A DNA stretch of 64,000 bases, from NCBI RefSeq assembly GCF_002019635.1, contig NZ_KV917372.1:1674001-1738000 (forward strand). Reading direction: 5' to 3'. This document shows positions 54,072 through 64,000 of the stretch, in pieces. The notes under the pieces were generated by a model. It did not search any database, was not told the origin of the DNA, and was given only the letters and a program-made list of their open reading frames with translations. Positions within the stretch are counted from its first letter, which is position 1, and every line of letters starts with the position of its first letter. The DNA is from Metabacillus halosaccharovorans (GTDB taxonomy: Bacteria > Bacillota > Bacilli > Bacillales > Bacillaceae). The position numbers and the translations under genes were made by a program.

Positions 54072-54995
54072 TTACAAATAATAACTAATAAACAGACCAA
54101 TAAAAAGAAGAAATCCAAAGATCGTATTCGTTTGCGCAGTTGCTTTCATGGCTATACCCGTATTCATCGGAATCTCATTATCCAAGAACCCTTTAACTGC
54201 TTGAATCGGCTTTGGTACACTTAATAAGACAAGGAAAAGCCAAGGACTTGTATTACCTACTATAACTAATCCAGCAATCCATATATAGGAAATAATAAAT
54301 AACAATGCCAGAAAATAGACGGCTTTTCTATGCCCCATTAAAATAGCTAAAGTCTTCCTTCCACCTTTCGTATCTTCTTCAATATCACGTATATTATTAG
54401 ATAGATTAATAGCTCCAACAAGAATAGCAATAGGAATAGATAGTAAGATGATTTGAAGATTAATTGTGTTTGTTTGAATAAAAAATGAAATTAATACAAA
54501 TAAAGAGCCCATACATAGACCGGCAAATAGTTCACCAAAGGGTGTATACGCGATAGGAAGAGGTCCTCCCGTATAAAGGTATCCAATTGCCATACCAATA
54601 ATTCCAATCAGCGCCAACCACCAACTGCTACTTGCACAAATATAGATCCCTAACAATAGCGCCAAACTATATAATCCCAAAGCAAGCTGTAATACAGTTC
54701 TTGGTTTCATACCATGACGTACAATCGCGCCGCCAATCCCTACCGAATCTTCCGTATCCAATCCTCGTTTAAAATCATAATATTCATTGAATAAATTTGT
54801 AGCAATTTGAAGAAAAAGACATGCACATAACATAGCGATAAACAGTATAATATCAACCTTCATATAAAACATCGCTGATACAGTTCCTATTAAAACAGGT
54901 ATAAAGGATGCTGTTAACGTATGAGGCCGGGTTAGTTGCCATAACAGTTTTCCCATATTTTTATTTTCTTTACCCAGTGTTTGTTGATCCATCAT
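54072..54995 (-). CDS. menA: 1,4-dihydroxy-2-naphthoate polyprenyltransferase
   Basis: Membrane prenyltransferase of menaquinone synthesis, 307 residues, with about eight or nine helices. The first Asp-rich motif is in NLFNEYYDFKRGLDTEDSVG and the second in NLSNNIRDIEEDTKGGRKTL; both bind the Mg-diphosphate of the polyprenyl donor. The opening WQLTRPHTLTASFIPVLIGT is typical of Bacillus MenA. AAAGGATTGAA precedes the ATG. It stands alone between its own terminator and that of sdaAA, as usual for this gene. Confidence 0.93.
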   Translation of the reverse strand: MMDQQTLGKENKNMGKLLWQLTRPHTLTASFIPVLIGTVSAMFYMKVDIILFIAMLCACLFLQIATNLFNEYYDFKRGLDTEDSVGIGGAIVRHGMKPRTVLQLALGLYSLALLLGIYICASSSWWLALIGIIGMAIGYLYTGGPLPIAYTPFGELFAGLCMGSLFVLISFFIQTNTINLQIILLSIPIAILVGAINLSNNIRDIEEDTKGGRKTLAILMGHRKAVYFLALLFIISYIWIAGLVIVGNTSPWLFLVLLSVPKPIQAVKGFLDNEIPMNTGIAMKATAQTNTIFGFLLFIGLFISYYL

Positions 54996-55123
54996 TTCAA
55001 TCCTTTCAAACCAGATAGTGACATTATATTAGGTTAGGAAACTACCTACTTTCTAGTTATATCATAATAGTTATTGTCCATCTATACAAAGCCTCCTATG
55101 AAACAACTTCCAGGACAAAAAAA

Positions 55124-55157
55124 TTCTCTCCACATGAAATGTATTTTAAGGAGAGAA
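55124..55157 (-). terminator. Terminator of sdaAB-sdaAA operon
   Basis: GGAGAGAA paired with TTCTCTCC, 8 bp, followed on the minus strand by TTTTTTT. It lies 55 bases after the sdaAA stop. Confidence 0.75.
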
Positions 55158-55211
55158 CGTTTAGATGTTAATAGATTCTGATTACAACATCACTTAACCT
55201 GAGAGACGTTA

Positions 55212-56078
55212 TTAACCAAATATTTCTTTTGCTAATCTTTTTCCTGTAGGAGTTGCAGCTAGACCACCTTCTGCTGTTTCTTTATGTGCTAGGGGCATTC
55301 TTTGGCCAATCAGATACATCGCATTAATGACTTCATCACATGGGATTTTACTTTTAATTCCTGCCAATGCCATATCTGCTGCTGTCAGCGCGTTGGAAGC
55401 ACCCATTGCGTTACGTTTCACACAAGGCACCTCAACTAAACCTGCAACAGGGTCGCAAACTAAACCAAGCATATTTTTTAATGTAATGGCCATCGCTTCA
55501 GCTGCTTGGGCTGGTGTACCGCCTGCTAATTCAACGATTGCAGCAGCTGCCATTCCGCTAGCAGAACCAACTTCTGCCTGACACCCGCCAGCAGCTCCGG
55601 AAATTGAGGCATTATTTGCAACAACAAAGCCAAATGCTGCAGCTGTAAATAAGAATTCAATCATTTCCATACGTGTCGGGTTTAATTTTTCTTTTACTGC
55701 AAATAGTGTCCCTGGAACAACTCCAGCTGAACCGGCTGTTGGAGTTGCACAAATTGTTCCCATTGCGGCATTTACTTCGTTTGTCGCAACTGCCTTACTC
55801 ACTGCATCTAACAATAGATTGCCTGTTAGCGTTTTTCCGCTTTTCATATAATTCTGCAACAATACCGCATCTCCGCCAGTCAGTCCGGAAAAAGACTGTA
55901 CTCCTTTAAGCCCCCGTTCAATCGCTTGTTCCATAACCGTTAAGTTTTTGTCCATTTTTTCGATAATTTCTTCTCTTGTAAGACCCGAAACCTTAATTTC
56001 CTGCTGGATCATGATCTCTGCTGTTTTCACTTGTTTGCTTTCTGCCAGCTCTACAAGTTCGGCTACGTTCCTAATCAT
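55212..56078 (-). CDS. sdaAA: L-serine dehydratase, iron-sulfur-dependent, alpha subunit
   Basis: 288 residues. The conserved cysteines for the [4Fe-4S] cluster stand in GTICATPTAGSAGVVPG, AAGGCQAEVGSASGMAAAA and LVCDPVAGLVEVPCVKRNAM. With the beta subunit it converts L-serine to pyruvate and ammonia. It starts 22 bases after the sdaAB gene, with AGGAGG upstream. Length and motifs agree with Bacillus SdaAA. Confidence 0.95.
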   Translation of the reverse strand: MIRNVAELVELAESKQVKTAEIMIQQEIKVSGLTREEIIEKMDKNLTVMEQAIERGLKGVQSFSGLTGGDAVLLQNYMKSGKTLTGNLLLDAVSKAVATNEVNAAMGTICATPTAGSAGVVPGTLFAVKEKLNPTRMEMIEFLFTAAAFGFVVANNASISGAAGGCQAEVGSASGMAAAAIVELAGGTPAQAAEAMAITLKNMLGLVCDPVAGLVEVPCVKRNAMGASNALTAADMALAGIKSKIPCDEVINAMYLIGQRMPLAHKETAEGGLAATPTGKRLAKEIFG

Positions 56079-56100
56079 TAATAAACCTCCTTAGCCCAAT

Positions 56101-56766
56101 CTATTCTACCATTCGTATCGTTTGAATAATGTTTGGCAATTTTTCTATTTCTTTTAATACCTCATTCTCGATTTTTTGGTCAACTTCAATCACCATCATC
56201 GCCATATTACCTTTTTCTTTCCGTGATACTTCCATATGTCCAATATTTAATTCATATTTCGCCAGAATGTTTGCAACACTGGAAATGGCACCAAACTTAT
56301 CTTGGTGCACAACTAAAACGGCAGGACATTCTCCTGACAATTTAAGTTGAAATGAATTTAATTCCGTAATTTCTATGGACCCTCCACCAATTGAAACACC
56401 AACGATTTCCATTTTATGATTTTTATCGTCATACAGGTTAATTCTGACTGTGTTTGGATGATCAGTCACGAGACTTTCAACAATAAATTCTATTTCAATC
56501 CCTGCTTTTTGAGCTATTTGTAAAGCTTGTGGAATTCGTTCATCAAAAGTATCAAAATCAAGTAGACCACCAACAATGGCAACATCTGTTCCATGACCTT
56601 TATATGTTTTGGCAAATGAGCCATATAAAGATATAATTGCCTTTTTCGGCTCTCTTCCAAACAATGTCCTTGCCACTCTGCCGATTCTAGCTGCACCAGC
56701 AGTATGAGAACTCGAGGGGCCGATCATAATGGGACCAATAATATCAAATGCAGATCTATACTTCAT
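56101..56766 (-). CDS. sdaAB: L-serine dehydratase, iron-sulfur-dependent, beta subunit
   Basis: 221 residues. The beta domain carries the family signature GPIMIGPSSSHTAGAARIGR, and the C-terminal ACT domain (AVLVVHQDKFGAISSVANIL) may sense serine. AAAAGGTGGAA precedes the ATG. It is the first gene of the operon. A full cre box lies 140 bases upstream, in line with carbon-dependent serine breakdown. Confidence 0.95.
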   Translation of the reverse strand: MKYRSAFDIIGPIMIGPSSSHTAGAARIGRVARTLFGREPKKAIISLYGSFAKTYKGHGTDVAIVGGLLDFDTFDERIPQALQIAQKAGIEIEFIVESLVTDHPNTVRINLYDDKNHKMEIVGVSIGGGSIEITELNSFQLKLSGECPAVLVVHQDKFGAISSVANILAKYELNIGHMEVSRKEKGNMAMMVIEVDQKIENEVLKEIEKLPNIIQTIRMVE

Positions 56767-56905
56767 TTATATTCCACCTTTTATATTAGCTACTTCTTTT
56801 ACTTATTGTTTATTTAAACTTAACCATTATGGCACAACGCTTTAATACACATTTTATTCATTTCGTTGTCGATGGTTTCTTGTAATCTGAAATATTCAAA
56901 CTATT

Positions 56906-56920
56906 TTGTAAACGCTTACA
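56906..56920. promoter_or_regulatory. CcpA cre box upstream of sdaAB
   Basis: TTGTAAACGCTTACA agrees with the CcpA consensus at every position and is palindromic (TGTAA / TTACA). The rest of 56767-57096 has no gene I recognise. Confidence 0.7.
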
Positions 56921-57096
56921 CATAAAGATAAACTAAATAATTCCTTAATATTTTAATATCAAAGTCTTTCAAACTCAAAAAGTATCATAACATAATAAAC
57001 TTTAGTTGGAAATTAGGAATTAAGTATTTGTAAAATTCAATCAAACTTGAACCCCTTTGTGCATTTAGACCGGAAAGGTTCGAAACTTACTATATA

Positions 57097-57141
57097 AAAA
57101 AACTTCAATCTCCTTTATTAATAAGGAATTGAAGTTTTTTC
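57097..57141 (-). terminator. Terminator of iolA-iolH operon
   Basis: AAAAAACTTCAAT with ATTGAAGTTTTTT plus inner CTCCTT / AAGGA pairing, flanked by A and T runs, about 40 bases after the iolH stop. Confidence 0.8.
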
Positions 57142-57179
57142 ACCATATATAATAACTATTTCGCTACGTTTTTCACGTA

Positions 57180-58070
57180 TTAAATATTTAATCCCTCTTT
57201 AATATTTAATCCTTCTCTTATAGACTTCAATGTTACTTCATTGGACCATTCCGGTTTATCCGGATAAGCAAATACTGAATTTGTTACAATTCCATCAAAC
57301 TTCATTTCTCTTAATTTTCGATAAAGTGCTTCAAAGTTTATTTCTCCTTCACCAGGGTTCAAGTGTTGATGAATCGTTACGTTCGCATTTGGAGGATTTA
57401 CAATATAACGCAGTCCGAATGCTGCTTTATGATTCAGAGTGTCGGCAATTAGGACGTGAGCAAGCAAACTACCCGCTTCTTCCAAATGTTTCTCTACATC
57501 GCCGATACCATCATCATAAAAGAAAGCATGTGCAACAGAATAGACTAACTTGATCCACTCTTTATCAAATGCACGAATCATTCGAATAGCTTCTGTATTT
57601 AACTCAATAAAATCATTAGGATGGGATTGTAAATTAAGGTTAATTCCTTCTTTTTCAAAAAGCGGCATGAGCTCTTCCATTGATTTAACAAAAGCTCCTT
57701 CACTTTCCACCGGCCGGCTTTTGTCTCCGGCAAATTCACTGTTCATTAAATCTACTCCTAAATCAGAAGTGATCTCAATACAACGCTTCCAATTCCTCAC
57801 TGCAGCTTGACGTTCTTCCTCATTCGGTGAAGACCATTGTTGTACAGGAAGGACTGAAGAGATTTTTACACCCGCATCTAAACAATATCTTTTTAAATCT
57901 TTAATCAGCTGTCTATCAACCTTAGGATATTCATAAAACCAAATAAAATCTTTGCGCGGTGATAACTCTACATATTCATATCCTAATCTGGCAACGGCAT
58001 CAATTGTATCTTTTAAATTTGTATTATCACGATAATGTGATGGATCATAAGCCAATCGCAATGGAAACAT
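57180..58070 (-). CDS. iolH: IolH-like sugar phosphate isomerase/epimerase
   Basis: 296-residue TIM barrel of the xylose-isomerase-like family. It shares the IolH landmarks [43 protein letters not shown] and [20 protein letters not shown]. Its exact step in inositol catabolism is not established; it accompanies iol genes. It follows iolA by 125 bases. The C-terminus carries a small repeat [10 protein letters not shown] caused by a 15-base tandem duplication next to the stop codon. AGGAGATGTT precedes the ATG. Confidence 0.88.
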   Translation of the reverse strand: MFPLRLAYDPSHYRDNTNLKDTIDAVARLGYEYVELSPRKDFIWFYEYPKVDRQLIKDLKRYCLDAGVKISSVLPVQQWSSPNEEERQAAVRNWKRCIEITSDLGVDLMNSEFAGDKSRPVESEGAFVKSMEELMPLFEKEGINLNLQSHPNDFIELNTEAIRMIRAFDKEWIKLVYSVAHAFFYDDGIGDVEKHLEEAGSLLAHVLIADTLNHKAAFGLRYIVNPPNANVTIHQHLNPGEGEINFEALYRKLREMKFDGIVTNSVFAYPDKPEWSNEVTLKSIREGLNIKEGLNI

Positions 58071-58195
58071 CTCCTTTTTATGTTGTTTTTATTTAACATT
58101 TATCTTCTCTTATTTAGTGGGAGTTTTGGATTTAGAGGAACAATCAAAGAAATCGAATAGTTAATTCATAGGATTGTTCCATCTAACCTTTTACA

Positions 58196-59656
58196 TTACC
58201 AGCGAGCTGTTACCATCTTTTTACGAGTATAGAATTCTACACCGTCTGTTCCATTTGCATGCAGATCTCCGTAGAATGATTTCTTCCAACCAGAGAATGG
58301 AAAGAACGCCATCGGTGCAGGAACACCTAAGTTAACACCTAGCATACCTGCATCTATTGTTTCACGAAATTGTCGTACATGACTGCCGTTCGTTGTATAA
58401 ATACATGCGCCATTTGCAAAATCAGATTCATTCGTTAAAGCAATTGCTTCATCTAATGTGTTTACACGAACGACTGATAATACAGGAGCAAAGATTTCTT
58501 CCTTCCAAATGGTCATTTCAGTATTAACATGGTCAAAAATGGTAGGTCCTACAAAGTAACCCTCTCCAGAAGCTTGAGCATCTTTGCGTCCATCACGTAC
58601 TAAAGTAGCTCCTTCTTTTTCTCCAAGTTCAATGTATCTCTCTGTTCTTTCTTTATGTGAATCACGGATAACCGGTCCAAGGAAAACTCCTTCATCTAAT
58701 CCATTTCCGATTGTAATATTATTTACTGCTTCCAGTAATTTTTCCATAAATGGATCTGCAACTTCTCCAACTGCAACCACAACTGCAGCAGCCATACATC
58801 TTTCTCCAGCTGATCCATATGCAGCGTTCATGATTTGGTTAACAGCACCATCTAAATCTGCATCTGGCATAACGATTGAGTGATTTTTTGCACCAGCAAG
58901 AGCTTGAACACGTTTGCCATGATTTGAAGCAGTTTTATAAACATATTCTGCAACTGGTTGAGAACCAACAAATGAAATCCCCCTCACTTGAGGGTGTTCC
59001 AACAAACCATTTACAACATCATGTGCACCGTGAACAATGTTTAAAACTCCATCTGGTAAACCGGCTTCTGTAAATAACTCAGCGAGGCGATTTGCAAGTA
59101 ATGGTGTACGCTCGGAAGGCTTTAATATGAAAGTATTTCCACAAGCAATCGCTAATGGGAACATCCAACAAGGTACCATCATTGGAAAGTTAAATGGTGA
59201 AATTCCCCCGATCACACCGATTGGATAGCGGTACATTCCTGATTCAACATTTGTTGCAATATCAGGAAGCTGTTTTCCCATCATTAAAGTAGGAGCACCT
59301 GCAGCAAACTCAACACATTCAATCCCACGTTGCACTTCACCGTATGCTTCGTTATAGCTTTTACCATTTTCCAAGGTTACTAAGCGGGCTAATTCATCCC
59401 AATTCTCTACAAGTAATTGTTGATATTTAAAAAGCACTCTTGCTCTGCGAGGTACTGCCGTTGTGCTCCAAGTTTTAAACGCTTCTGCCGCTACTTCAAC
59501 CGCATGGTCCAAGTCCTCACGACTAGAAAGGGGTACATTTGCTAATGTTTCACCAGTTGCCGGATTTGGAACAACTTCTGTTTTTCCGGAATTAGATTCT
59601 ATCCATTTACCACCAATATAGTTTCTTAAATTTTGAACTGTTACTGTGTTTGACAT
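58196..59656 (-). CDS. iolA: Methylmalonate-semialdehyde dehydrogenase (acylating)
   Basis: 486 residues from the ATG at 59656, ten bases after GGGAGGAG. Aldehyde dehydrogenase fold with [20 protein letters not shown] (cofactor region), [15 protein letters not shown], catalytic Cys in [14 protein letters not shown] and the MmsA-specific ending [12 protein letters not shown]. It turns malonate semialdehyde into acetyl-CoA, the last step of inositol catabolism, or methylmalonate semialdehyde into propionyl-CoA. Two TGAAATCGATTNCA operators lie upstream, next to a LacI gene. Confidence 0.93.
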   Translation of the reverse strand: MSNTVTVQNLRNYIGGKWIESNSGKTEVVPNPATGETLANVPLSSREDLDHAVEVAAEAFKTWSTTAVPRRARVLFKYQQLLVENWDELARLVTLENGKSYNEAYGEVQRGIECVEFAAGAPTLMMGKQLPDIATNVESGMYRYPIGVIGGISPFNFPMMVPCWMFPLAIACGNTFILKPSERTPLLANRLAELFTEAGLPDGVLNIVHGAHDVVNGLLEHPQVRGISFVGSQPVAEYVYKTASNHGKRVQALAGAKNHSIVMPDADLDGAVNQIMNAAYGSAGERCMAAAVVVAVGEVADPFMEKLLEAVNNITIGNGLDEGVFLGPVIRDSHKERTERYIELGEKEGATLVRDGRKDAQASGEGYFVGPTIFDHVNTEMTIWKEEIFAPVLSVVRVNTLDEAIALTNESDFANGACIYTTNGSHVRQFRETIDAGMLGVNLGVPAPMAFFPFSGWKKSFYGDLHANGTDGVEFYTRKKMVTARW

Positions 59657-59777
59657 AATCAATACTCCTCCCTTTTTTAACAATCTCTATTACACTACGT
59701 TAATCGTTTTCAATTTCTTTAACTAGCAGACTAGTAAAGATCGTGAAAAGTAGTAGCAGGTTCACATAATCAACCAA

Positions 59778-59791
59778 TGAAATCGATTTCA
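59778..59791. promoter_or_regulatory. Palindromic operator TGAAATCGATTTCA
   Basis: Perfect 14-bp palindrome 120 bases upstream of iolA. Its near-copy at 59951 and the adjacent LacI gene make it the likely site of that regulator. Confidence 0.65.
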
Positions 59792-59950
59792 GCCAAATCT
59801 TCAAAATAACCTTCCTACAAGACTCATTCTAAATGAAGAGCACAACTTTGTAAACGCTTTTTTAAGTATTATCTAAGGTTTTCAAAGGTTTATACTATAA
59901 GAAACAAATTATAAATCTCGCTATCATATATATTCATTTTGTGTTTTGTT

Positions 59951-59964
59951 TGAAATCGATTACA
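59951..59964. promoter_or_regulatory. Operator TGAAATCGATTACA
   Basis: Second copy of the TGAAATCGATT motif, 173 bases from the first, between the LacI gene terminator and iolA. Two spaced sites allow cooperative binding or looping. Confidence 0.6.
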
Positions 59965-60016
59965 TTAATCGTATATTATAAAACAACTATTTTAGTACGT
60001 ATATCCTAACTTTTCC

Positions 60017-60055
60017 GCCAAGGAATGAAGAAACTAGCATCATCCATTCCATGGC
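60017..60055 (-). terminator. Terminator-like hairpin after LacI gene
   Basis: GCCAAGGAATG / CATTCCATGGC, 10 pairs with one mismatch and a 17-base loop; GGAAAAG follows on the minus strand. Five bases after the LacI stop. Confidence 0.55.
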
Positions 60056-60059
60056 TTTC

Positions 60060-61052
60060 CTAATTTTTCACTGATGATTCTCTGACAATCAGTTCATCCT
60101 TCATAACAAATTTTTTCTTTTGAAGTGATTCACCATTGATTAATTTCAATAATAACTCCATTGCCTTTTTCCCTATTTCGTACTTCGGCTGATTAATTGT
60201 CGTTAAATTTGGCTCAATCACAGATGACATTTTTATATTATCAAACCCAACAACAGCCACATTTTCCGGTATTGACAAATGACTATCTTTCACAGCTTTT
60301 ATTACACCCATTGCCATTTCATCATTAAAAACGAAAACAGCTGAAGGCGGTGTTTCTAAGGCTAGTAACTTTAACATTTGATGATAGCCTGATTCAAAGG
60401 TAAAGTCACCTTCCTGAATATATGCTGAATCGATCTCCAAATCATGACTCATCATTGCTTGTTGAAAGCCTCTTAATCGATCCCTGCTTAGGATTACATT
60501 TATAGGTCCTGTAATATGAGCAATTTTTGTATGTCCCTGCTGAATTAAATGTTCTGTCGCTTTTCTCGCACTACTAATGTTATCGATTGAAACAGTGGGA
60601 ACATTTAACCCATCCATATATTCGCACGCCAAAACCATTGGAAAATGCTCAGCTATCTCTTCCAGTTGGGTTTTATCTTGTCTGGCCGTTAATAGGACCA
60701 TTCCATCCGCTTGTTTTTGCAGTAATAAATTGATATATTCTTGTTCTCTTTCAGTATCGTTTTCAGTATCTCCTAAAATAACCTGATAGCCATTTTGAAC
60801 AGCGACATGTTCGATCCCCCGTAAAACCTTTGAGAAGAAAGCGCTTGTAATATCAGGCACGACGACAAGTATAATTTTCGTTTCCTTTGTTCTAAACTGC
60901 CTTGCAACAATATGGGGCTTATAATTTACTTTATTGATAACCTCCATCACTTTTTCCCTTGTTTCTTTGCTGACTAAATCAGGATTGCTTAACACTCTGG
61001 AAACTGTTGCAGGCGATACATTGGCTAATTTTGCAACATCACTCATTTTCAT
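60060..61052 (-). CDS. LacI-family transcriptional regulator next to iol genes
   Basis: 330 residues: helix-turn-helix MKMSDVAKLANVSPATVSRV, hinge region YKPHIVARQFRTKET, and the sensor domain (VVVPDITSAFFSKVLRGIEH; AVVGFDNIKMSSVIEPNLTT). It stands between iolJ and iolA on the same strand. The usual Bacillus inositol regulator IolR is a DeoR-type protein, so a LacI-type regulator here is a different solution or controls only iolA-iolH. The operators at 59778 and 59951 are its likely sites. AGTGAAATAA before the ATG contains GGTGAGTG as ribosome binding site. Confidence 0.9.
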   Translation of the reverse strand: MKMSDVAKLANVSPATVSRVLSNPDLVSKETREKVMEVINKVNYKPHIVARQFRTKETKIILVVVPDITSAFFSKVLRGIEHVAVQNGYQVILGDTENDTEREQEYINLLLQKQADGMVLLTARQDKTQLEEIAEHFPMVLACEYMDGLNVPTVSIDNISSARKATEHLIQQGHTKIAHITGPINVILSRDRLRGFQQAMMSHDLEIDSAYIQEGDFTFESGYHQMLKLLALETPPSAVFVFNDEMAMGVIKAVKDSHLSIPENVAVVGFDNIKMSSVIEPNLTTINQPKYEIGKKAMELLLKLINGESLQKKKFVMKDELIVRESSVKN

Positions 61053-61312
61053 TTATTTCACTCACCTTCAGTTGACACAATGAAGCAGAAATAGTATCTA
61101 AACTCCCACTCGTTTTCATACGTTTATTCTATATATCGTTTATAAAGAACTTTTAGAAATAGGTCAATTCCAAACTATTTTACCACGTGAAAGAAATAAA
61201 TACGATTTTTTCATATGTTAAGTAAGAAATGAAAAAAAGTGAAAGTATGGACACACAAACTACTTTATCAATGAGTAAAAAGCACCGTTCTATCGGGCAA
61301 TCTATGGCATTT

Positions 61313-61440
61313 TTGAATTTAAGTGAACTCATTCTTGCAAGTTATGTGATTTTTTTGCAACTTTTTCTGTTATTTTGCATAAATGAAATTATTCTTGCAA
61401 CTCTTTTTATTTTTTTTGCAATTTCCACTTGTTTTTTGCA
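61313..61440. repeat. TTGCAA array with 20-bp period
   Basis: TTGCAA starts at 61334, 61354, (TTGCAT) 61374, 61394, 61415 and 61435, and a weaker TTGAAT at 61313. Spacings are 20, 20, 20, 21 and 20. Long T-tracts precede most copies, and a 34-base stretch repeats at 60-bp distance (61329-61362 and 61389-61423). The region lies between the LacI and iolJ genes. Coding frames across it have no good start and only reflect the repeats. The rest of 61053-61312 holds no gene I can support. Confidence 0.75.
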
Positions 61441-61500
61441 ACTCCATAATTCACTGTCTCTTTTGATAGAAGGCCCCTTAAGCACAGCCTTAGTCTCTTG

Positions 61501-62376
61501 TTAGAAACTTTCAGCAAACGCTATTGCTTTTCTGCTTGATTGAAATTCTCTCATTTTCCCCTTAACAGTATCAACTATAGCTTCTTTACCTGGTGTTGTA
61601 ATAGCGCGTTGATCATATACTTCCAAGTCACTATTTAACTTCTCACGCACCGCTTTTGTCCATGCTTGTAGACACTCTGTATTTACATTAATTTTTGCAT
61701 GGCCTAATTCGATTGCTTTTCTAATCTGGTAGTCTGGTATTCCCGAACCACCATGCAGGACAAGTGGTATACCCGTTAGTTCTGAAATTTGTTTCATTTC
61801 ATCAAAGCCAAGTTTCGGCTCACCTTGGTAAGGACCATGAACAGATCCCAGTGCAGCAGCGAGCGCGTCTACCCCTGCTTGTTCAACAAGTCGAACACAC
61901 TCGCTTGGATCAGCATATTTCACACCGCCAATAAGGCCATCTTCCATTCCACCAACCGTTCCAACTTCTGCTTCAACAGAAACATTTTTAGAATGTGCAT
62001 AGTCGACAACTTGCTTTGTCATTTGAATATTTTGATCAATAGAGAAGTGTGATCCGTCTATCATAACGGATGTAAAGCCGGCATCAATCGCTTGTTTACA
62101 TCTCTTGACAGACATTCCGTGATCAAGGTGTAACGCTACAGGAACTGTAATGTTCATTTCTTCCATTAGAGCTTTTACCATCGCAGATATGGTTTTAAAT
62201 CCTCCTAAGTCATCCACCAGCCGGTCCGAGGCTGCTACAATGACCGGCGATTGTTCCTCTTCAGCAGCCTGAAGGATTGCTTGAGCCCATTGTAAACTAT
62301 TTATATTAAATTGACCGACAGCATACTTCCCTTCTTTTGCCTTTAGAAGCATTTCTTTCATCGGGACTAAAGTCAC
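61501..62376 (-). CDS. iolJ: IolJ-like class II aldolase (5-dehydro-2-deoxyphosphogluconate aldolase)
   Basis: 291 residues from the GTG at 62376, nine bases after AGGAGG, giving [20 protein letters not shown] as in IolJ. Zinc and substrate residues: HLDHG ([13 protein letters not shown]), [43 protein letters not shown] and AKINVNTE. It cleaves the phosphorylated deoxy-keto acid of inositol catabolism to dihydroxyacetone phosphate and malonate semialdehyde, which iolA then uses. It follows iolI. Confidence 0.92.
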   Translation of the reverse strand: MTLVPMKEMLLKAKEGKYAVGQFNINSLQWAQAILQAAEEEQSPVIVAASDRLVDDLGGFKTISAMVKALMEEMNITVPVALHLDHGMSVKRCKQAIDAGFTSVMIDGSHFSIDQNIQMTKQVVDYAHSKNVSVEAEVGTVGGMEDGLIGGVKYADPSECVRLVEQAGVDALAAALGSVHGPYQGEPKLGFDEMKQISELTGIPLVLHGGSGIPDYQIRKAIELGHAKINVNTECLQAWTKAVREKLNSDLEVYDQRAITTPGKEAIVDTVKGKMREFQSSRKAIAFAESF

Positions 62377-62410
62377 TAGCATACACCTCCTTAGCTATGT
62401 TTAAAATTCC

Positions 62411-63262
62411 TTACTTAGAGGCAATTTCAACATTATAGTAGTTAGAAATAACTTCTAATGTTGTTTCTTTCGCTGTTTTGATTGCTTCTTCTGCATCTAA
62501 TTGATAGTACTCCGGTCTAAAGATTTCTACTGATGCCGGACCTGAGTAACCTTTATCTTTTAAAATGTTCAACATACTTTCTAAATCAATTGTACCTAAT
62601 CCCGGCCACACACGATCTTCATCTGTTAAGAAACCGATTGGAAAATCCTCTGTATCATCAATATGGAAGATAAATATTTTAGAACCATCAGCATTTTTAA
62701 GGTCTTCCAGATCTGATCCCATCGCATGGAAGTGGAACGCATCTAAGACTAAGCCAACATTTTCACGATCAACCGCTTCCACAATATCATAGGCTTGACC
62801 GAATGTATTCACTGTACATTGAGGATGACCGACAAATTCCAGTGCAATGTTAACACCATACGGTTCTGCTAGTTCTGATAATTCTTTTAGCACTTCTACA
62901 CAACTATCTTTAATATCTGTTTTCAAGATTTTCTCTTGTGTTACAAGTGGAACAGCTACGATATATTGAGCACCAATTTCTCCTGCTACTTCCAGCATGT
63001 TTTTAAATTCAGCAATTGTTTCCTTAAGCCCAGCTTCATCGCGATTGTTAAAGAAAACAAGTGCATTTAGCGCCAGTGGCTTGATGTGGTTTGATTTAAA
63101 GAAATGAGCTAAATCATTAATCGAATGGTTTTGAAGATATTCTGGTAATTTATCCATTGTGCGAATCTCAATAAAATCATAACCATGTTTTTCACAATAC
63201 TCTAAGTCTTTTACAAGGTTTGAATTTTCTAATGTTGTTGCCTGATTAAAACATAGTTTCAT
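62411..63262 (-). CDS. iolI: IolI, 2-keto-myo-inositol isomerase
   Basis: 283-residue TIM barrel. It follows B. subtilis IolI almost along its whole length: MKLCFNQATTLENSNL, YDFIEIRTMDKLPEYLQNHS, VNIALEFVGHPQCTVNTFGQ, GLVLDAFHFHAMGSDLEDL and FHIDDTEDFPIGFLTDEDRV. The Glu/Asp/His/Glu metal site is complete. It isomerises 2-keto-myo-inositol to 1-keto-D-chiro-inositol. RBS AAGGAGAG before the ATG; 20 bases after iolG. Confidence 0.94.
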   Translation of the reverse strand: MKLCFNQATTLENSNLVKDLEYCEKHGYDFIEIRTMDKLPEYLQNHSINDLAHFFKSNHIKPLALNALVFFNNRDEAGLKETIAEFKNMLEVAGEIGAQYIVAVPLVTQEKILKTDIKDSCVEVLKELSELAEPYGVNIALEFVGHPQCTVNTFGQAYDIVEAVDRENVGLVLDAFHFHAMGSDLEDLKNADGSKIFIFHIDDTEDFPIGFLTDEDRVWPGLGTIDLESMLNILKDKGYSGPASVEIFRPEYYQLDAEEAIKTAKETTLEVISNYYNVEIASK

Positions 63263-63282
63263 AGCTCATCTCTCCTTAAAAA

Positions 63283-64000
<718 letters not shown>

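Noticed and set aside
60060-61052. LacI-family protein named CcpA
   Set aside because: CcpA has a characteristic hinge and flanking genes (aroA/mot region in B. subtilis) that are absent; the local operators and iol context fit a specific regulator better.
61229-61504. 91-codon frame on the plus strand, rich in Leu, Phe and Ile
   Set aside because: It runs through the TTGCAA repeat array; hydrophobicity comes from T-tracts and there is no ribosome binding site.

Overview
The window looks like chromosomal DNA of a low-GC, spore-forming member of the Bacillaceae (Bacillus/Metabacillus-like). Evidence: strong GGAGG ribosome binding sites with many GTG and TTG starts, a tyrosine T-box, a yybP-ykoY manganese riboswitch, CcpA-type cre boxes, close relatives of Bacillus iol, bmr/bmrR, menA and sdaAA/sdaAB genes, an Sda-like sporulation checkpoint peptide and three families of intergenic repeats. 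Family names come from reading the translated sequences; no database search was possible.

Layout. 1-4183: MacAB-like ABC export operon (ATPase, HlyD-type lipoprotein, FtsX-like permease cut by the window edge). 4241-7440: sugar ABC importer (binding lipoprotein and two permeases). 7873-9133: MFS permease plus a possible 27-residue membrane peptide. 9619-11658: tyrosyl-tRNA synthetase behind a Tyr T-box, preceded by a MarR regulator with its own palindromic operator. 11781-15745: AraC regulator, TIM-barrel isomerase and two Gfo/Idh/MocA oxidoreductases. 16002-16151: 49-residue protein. 16221-16902: two-helix membrane protein under a complete manganese riboswitch switch.

16928-32900 is a carbohydrate utilisation locus: LacI regulator, GH43, LacZ-type GH2, SDR, GH30 (endo-beta-1,6-galactanase-like), second GH43, second GH2 and an LplABC-type importer. 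Palindromes of the form ATGAAACNGGTTTCAT recur at its promoters. 33120-36707: thiolase and acetoacetate CoA-transferase operon with a divergent LysR regulator. 36818-36955: Sda-like peptide. 37338-39452: bmr/bmrR multidrug efflux operon with a 19-bp-spacer MerR promoter. 39525-53930 is a second carbohydrate locus: GH43, a 1369-residue secreted GH43 with four CBM6-like repeats, a sugar ABC importer with a DUF4064-like membrane protein, two paralogous GH2 enzymes and an AraR-like GntR/LacI chimera whose likely operator contains TACTAAATTTAGTA. 54072-56766: menA and sdaAA/sdaAB. 57180-64000: inositol catabolism (iolH, iolA, a LacI regulator, iolJ, iolI, partial iolG).

The two carbohydrate loci probably work together on an arabinose- and galactose-containing plant polysaccharide such as arabinogalactan. 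A large secreted GH43 and a secreted GH30 cut the polymer outside. LplABC and the second importer take up oligosaccharides. Intracellular GH43 and GH2 enzymes trim them to monomers. None of the three sugar importers has an ATPase gene here, so they presumably share an MsmX-type ATPase encoded elsewhere. The least expected items are the manganese riboswitch on an unannotated membrane protein, an apparent ATA start in the GntR regulator, and an unexplained 20-bp-periodic TTGCAA array at 61313-61440.
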